A DNA stretch of 64,000 nucleotides from positions 1 to 64,000 of the forward strand of contig NZ_JAMZGF010000004.1 of assembly GCF_024158915.1 (NCBI RefSeq). Reading direction: 5' to 3'. The notes beneath the pieces are model-generated. The model was not told the origin of the DNA, did not search any database, and saw only the letters and a list, made by a program, of their open reading frames with translations. Both the position numbers and the translations under genes were made by a program. Shown here in pieces: positions 62,494 through 64,000 of the stretch (position 1 is the stretch's first letter; every line of letters begins with the position of its first letter). The stretch comes from Chryseobacterium sp. S0630. GTDB lineage: Bacteria > Bacteroidota > Bacteroidia > Flavobacteriales > Weeksellaceae.

Positions 62494-62572
62494 ATACGGG
62501 TTTGAAAAATTGTGTCCATTTGTGAAAAACAATTAGGGAAATTAGTGTTTAATAAAAAATTATCTTTGCTTC

Positions 62573-63307
62573 ATGAATCAAAACACAAACAAAACAGTTC
62601 TTATTCTGGGAGCCAATTCAGATGTTGCAAAGCAATGCATAAAACAATATGTGGATAAAGGGTTTTCCGTAATCGCAGCTTCCAGGAATACAACCTCTTT
62701 GAATGATTTCATTGATTCAAACAATCTGGACCGCTCCAAAGTTTCTGTTTTGTATTTTGATGCTGCAGATTTTAATTCTCATCAAAAATTTTATTCTGAT
62801 CTTTCCATCAAACCTCATATTGTGGTTTATGCTGCCGGTTTTTTAGTAGACAATCAAAAGGCACTGACTGATTTCAAAGGAGCGAAACAAATGATGGAAG
62901 TTAATTATATGGGTGGAGTTTCTATCCTGAGTATTATTGCAATGGATAAAAGCAATACCAACCTGGAAAGAATAATCGGGCTCTCTTCCTTGTCCGGAGT
63001 AAGAGGGAGAAAAAGCAATTTTGTCTACGGAAGTACAAAGGCTGCGTTTACCCAGTTTCTGGCAGGATTGAGACAGGAACTAGCTTCCCGAAGAATTATT
63101 GTGAATGCTCTGGTTATTGGCTATATCAGAACAAAAATCAACGAAGGACTGGAACTGAATGAATCTCTGATCATGGAGCCGGATTATGTGGCGAAATTTA
63201 TTGTCAACGCCGGAAATTCCTTTACCATTGTTCCGAATTTTAAATGGAAAATTATCTACCATATTCTTAGACTTTTACCGGAAAGTCTGGCTGCAAAATT
63301 ACCTTAA
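62573..63307 (+). CDS. Short-chain dehydrogenase/reductase, DprE2-like
   Basis: A 244-residue SDR. VLILGANSDVAKQCIKQY is the NAD(P) site, VYAAGFLVDN follows it, and YGSTKAAFTQFLAGL has the catalytic Tyr and Lys. The order resembles DprE2-like sugar-polyprenyl reductases; other SDR roles are equally possible. No signal peptide. It converges with a YcxB-like gene. A partner oxidase (DprE1-like) is not seen in this window. Confidence 0.8.
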   Translation: MNQNTNKTVLILGANSDVAKQCIKQYVDKGFSVIAASRNTTSLNDFIDSNNLDRSKVSVLYFDAADFNSHQKFYSDLSIKPHIVVYAAGFLVDNQKALTDFKGAKQMMEVNYMGGVSILSIIAMDKSNTNLERIIGLSSLSGVRGRKSNFVYGSTKAAFTQFLAGLRQELASRRIIVNALVIGYIRTKINEGLELNESLIMEPDYVAKFIVNAGNSFTIVPNFKWKIIYHILRLLPESLAAKLP

Positions 63308-63849
63308 TTCTGCTGTTGAGAATATTTTTGAACAAAATCCTTGAAAGTATCATAATCAGAGCCAGTAAAACCTGATGTAGTAAAGATGAGAGTGATTTTG
63401 TTTTGCAGCAGGTTTAAAATAATATATTTTCCAATTATTTTATAACTTGTCTTATTCCAGTGGGAGCCTACTATATTGGTTGGTTTCTTAATCGTTACAG
63501 ATTCTTCATTCAGAATTATAAAACTTGTTTTTTCCTGTATCTGTTTCAGATCATTGATGCGTTTTTCAATCAAATGGCTGGTTTGCTTTTTTGATACAAG
63601 GTATTGAATAATTACTAAACAGATATATCCGATACATAGAATCCCTAAGAATTTGAAAAGATAAGAAATGATACTCTCATTAAGCTCGCTGATAGGTAAA
63701 AAACCAATTAATAAAAAGAGTATTGCACAAATGGTTACTATTCTTAATTTGGAAAAATGTTTTCTCCATGTGTATTGAAAGAAAAATTTTTGACTTTCTC
63801 TTTCCCTGTTTTCGTTAAAAGTAACTTCAAGTTGAACAGAATTATTCAT
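63304..63849 (-). CDS. YcxB-like membrane protein
   Basis: A 181-residue protein with two membrane helices (IVTICAILFLLIGFLPIS and LFKFLGILCIGYICLVII) and a C-terminal YcxB-like domain (SHWNKTSYKIIGKYIILNLL and LIFTTSGFTGSDYDTFKDFV). It overlaps the 3' end of the SDR gene by 4 nt. The family has no established function. Confidence 0.75.
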   Translation of the reverse strand: MNNSVQLEVTFNENRERESQKFFFQYTWRKHFSKLRIVTICAILFLLIGFLPISELNESIISYLFKFLGILCIGYICLVIIQYLVSKKQTSHLIEKRINDLKQIQEKTSFIILNEESVTIKKPTNIVGSHWNKTSYKIIGKYIILNLLQNKITLIFTTSGFTGSDYDTFKDFVQKYSQQQN

Positions 63850-64000
63850 ACGTTCTCATAAAAAGATTCTGATCAAAAATAAATAATTAATAAGAAGCTT
63901 ATAAAATATTTTCTCTGAATAATTGAACTTCGGTATCGTTTTTGTAATTCTATGACCCAAAAATTATTTCTTCCTGCAAGATTCAATTTCTGAATGATTA

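Overview
The window is AT-rich DNA from a member of the Bacteroidota, most probably the Flavobacteriia and close to Chryseobacterium. The evidence is internal. Promoters follow the Bacteroidota pattern (TTG, 17-23 nt, TAnnTTTG). Two proteins end in a type IX secretion sorting domain. Several lipoproteins carry an acidic surface-export signal after the lipid-modified cysteine. There is also a bacillithiol gene, a PUR-alpha-like protein, and the local order pdxA, DUF177, rpmF, accB, accC. No species call is possible from sequence alone.

Layout. 1-2,600: accA and gltX. 3,041-6,149: two tandem, closely related MAC/perforin-domain lipoproteins with different C-terminal tails. 6,335-16,169: a surface-glycan cluster of eight glycosyltransferase-type genes and one polysaccharide deacetylase, in two convergent operons; ornithine aminotransferase heads the minus-strand one. 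16,496-24,400: housekeeping genes (accC, accB, rpmF, DUF177, pdxA, ribE, a histidine kinase, trmN6-like, ftsE) and rpmH. 24,636-27,976: DHH phosphoesterase, patatin, alpha/beta hydrolase and an orphan exbD. 28,282-31,458: two tandem seven-repeat secreted proteins. 31,594-36,923: redox proteins (dsbD-like, thioredoxin/peroxiredoxin fusion), a sigma factor and tilS. 37,011-41,052: an OmpA lipoprotein, then an accessory patch with an SdpB-like HTTM protein, two unknown envelope proteins, a small unknown ORF and a short cysteine-rich peptide gene. 41,170-47,484: methyltransferase, NlpC/P60 peptidase, cupin, waaA, a repeat-flanked spacer, a glycosyltransferase and an acyltransferase. 47,684-57,245: lipoprotein, leuS and an exbB-exbD-exbD-tonB energy-transduction operon followed by a PstS-like and a TPR protein. 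57,327-63,849: bshB1, tRNA-His, DUF3276, ABC exporter, nusB, DUF1573, yajC, an SDR enzyme and a YcxB-like protein.

Two parts stand out. First, the two MACPF proteins sit beside an LPS/capsule-type glycosyltransferase cluster. This resembles the known link in gut Bacteroides between MACPF antimicrobial proteins and LPS-glycan loci. The two proteins share a core but have different tails, and they share a palindromic upstream element. Second, a 51-residue peptide gene at 40,897-41,052, below the usual ORF size cutoff, has a double-glycine-type leader and a six-cysteine core in the C-C-CC-C-C order of inhibitor cystine knots. It is divergent from an SdpB-like gene set. Both readings are inferences and need the tests listed. 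The rest is ordinary core genome with some local repeats.
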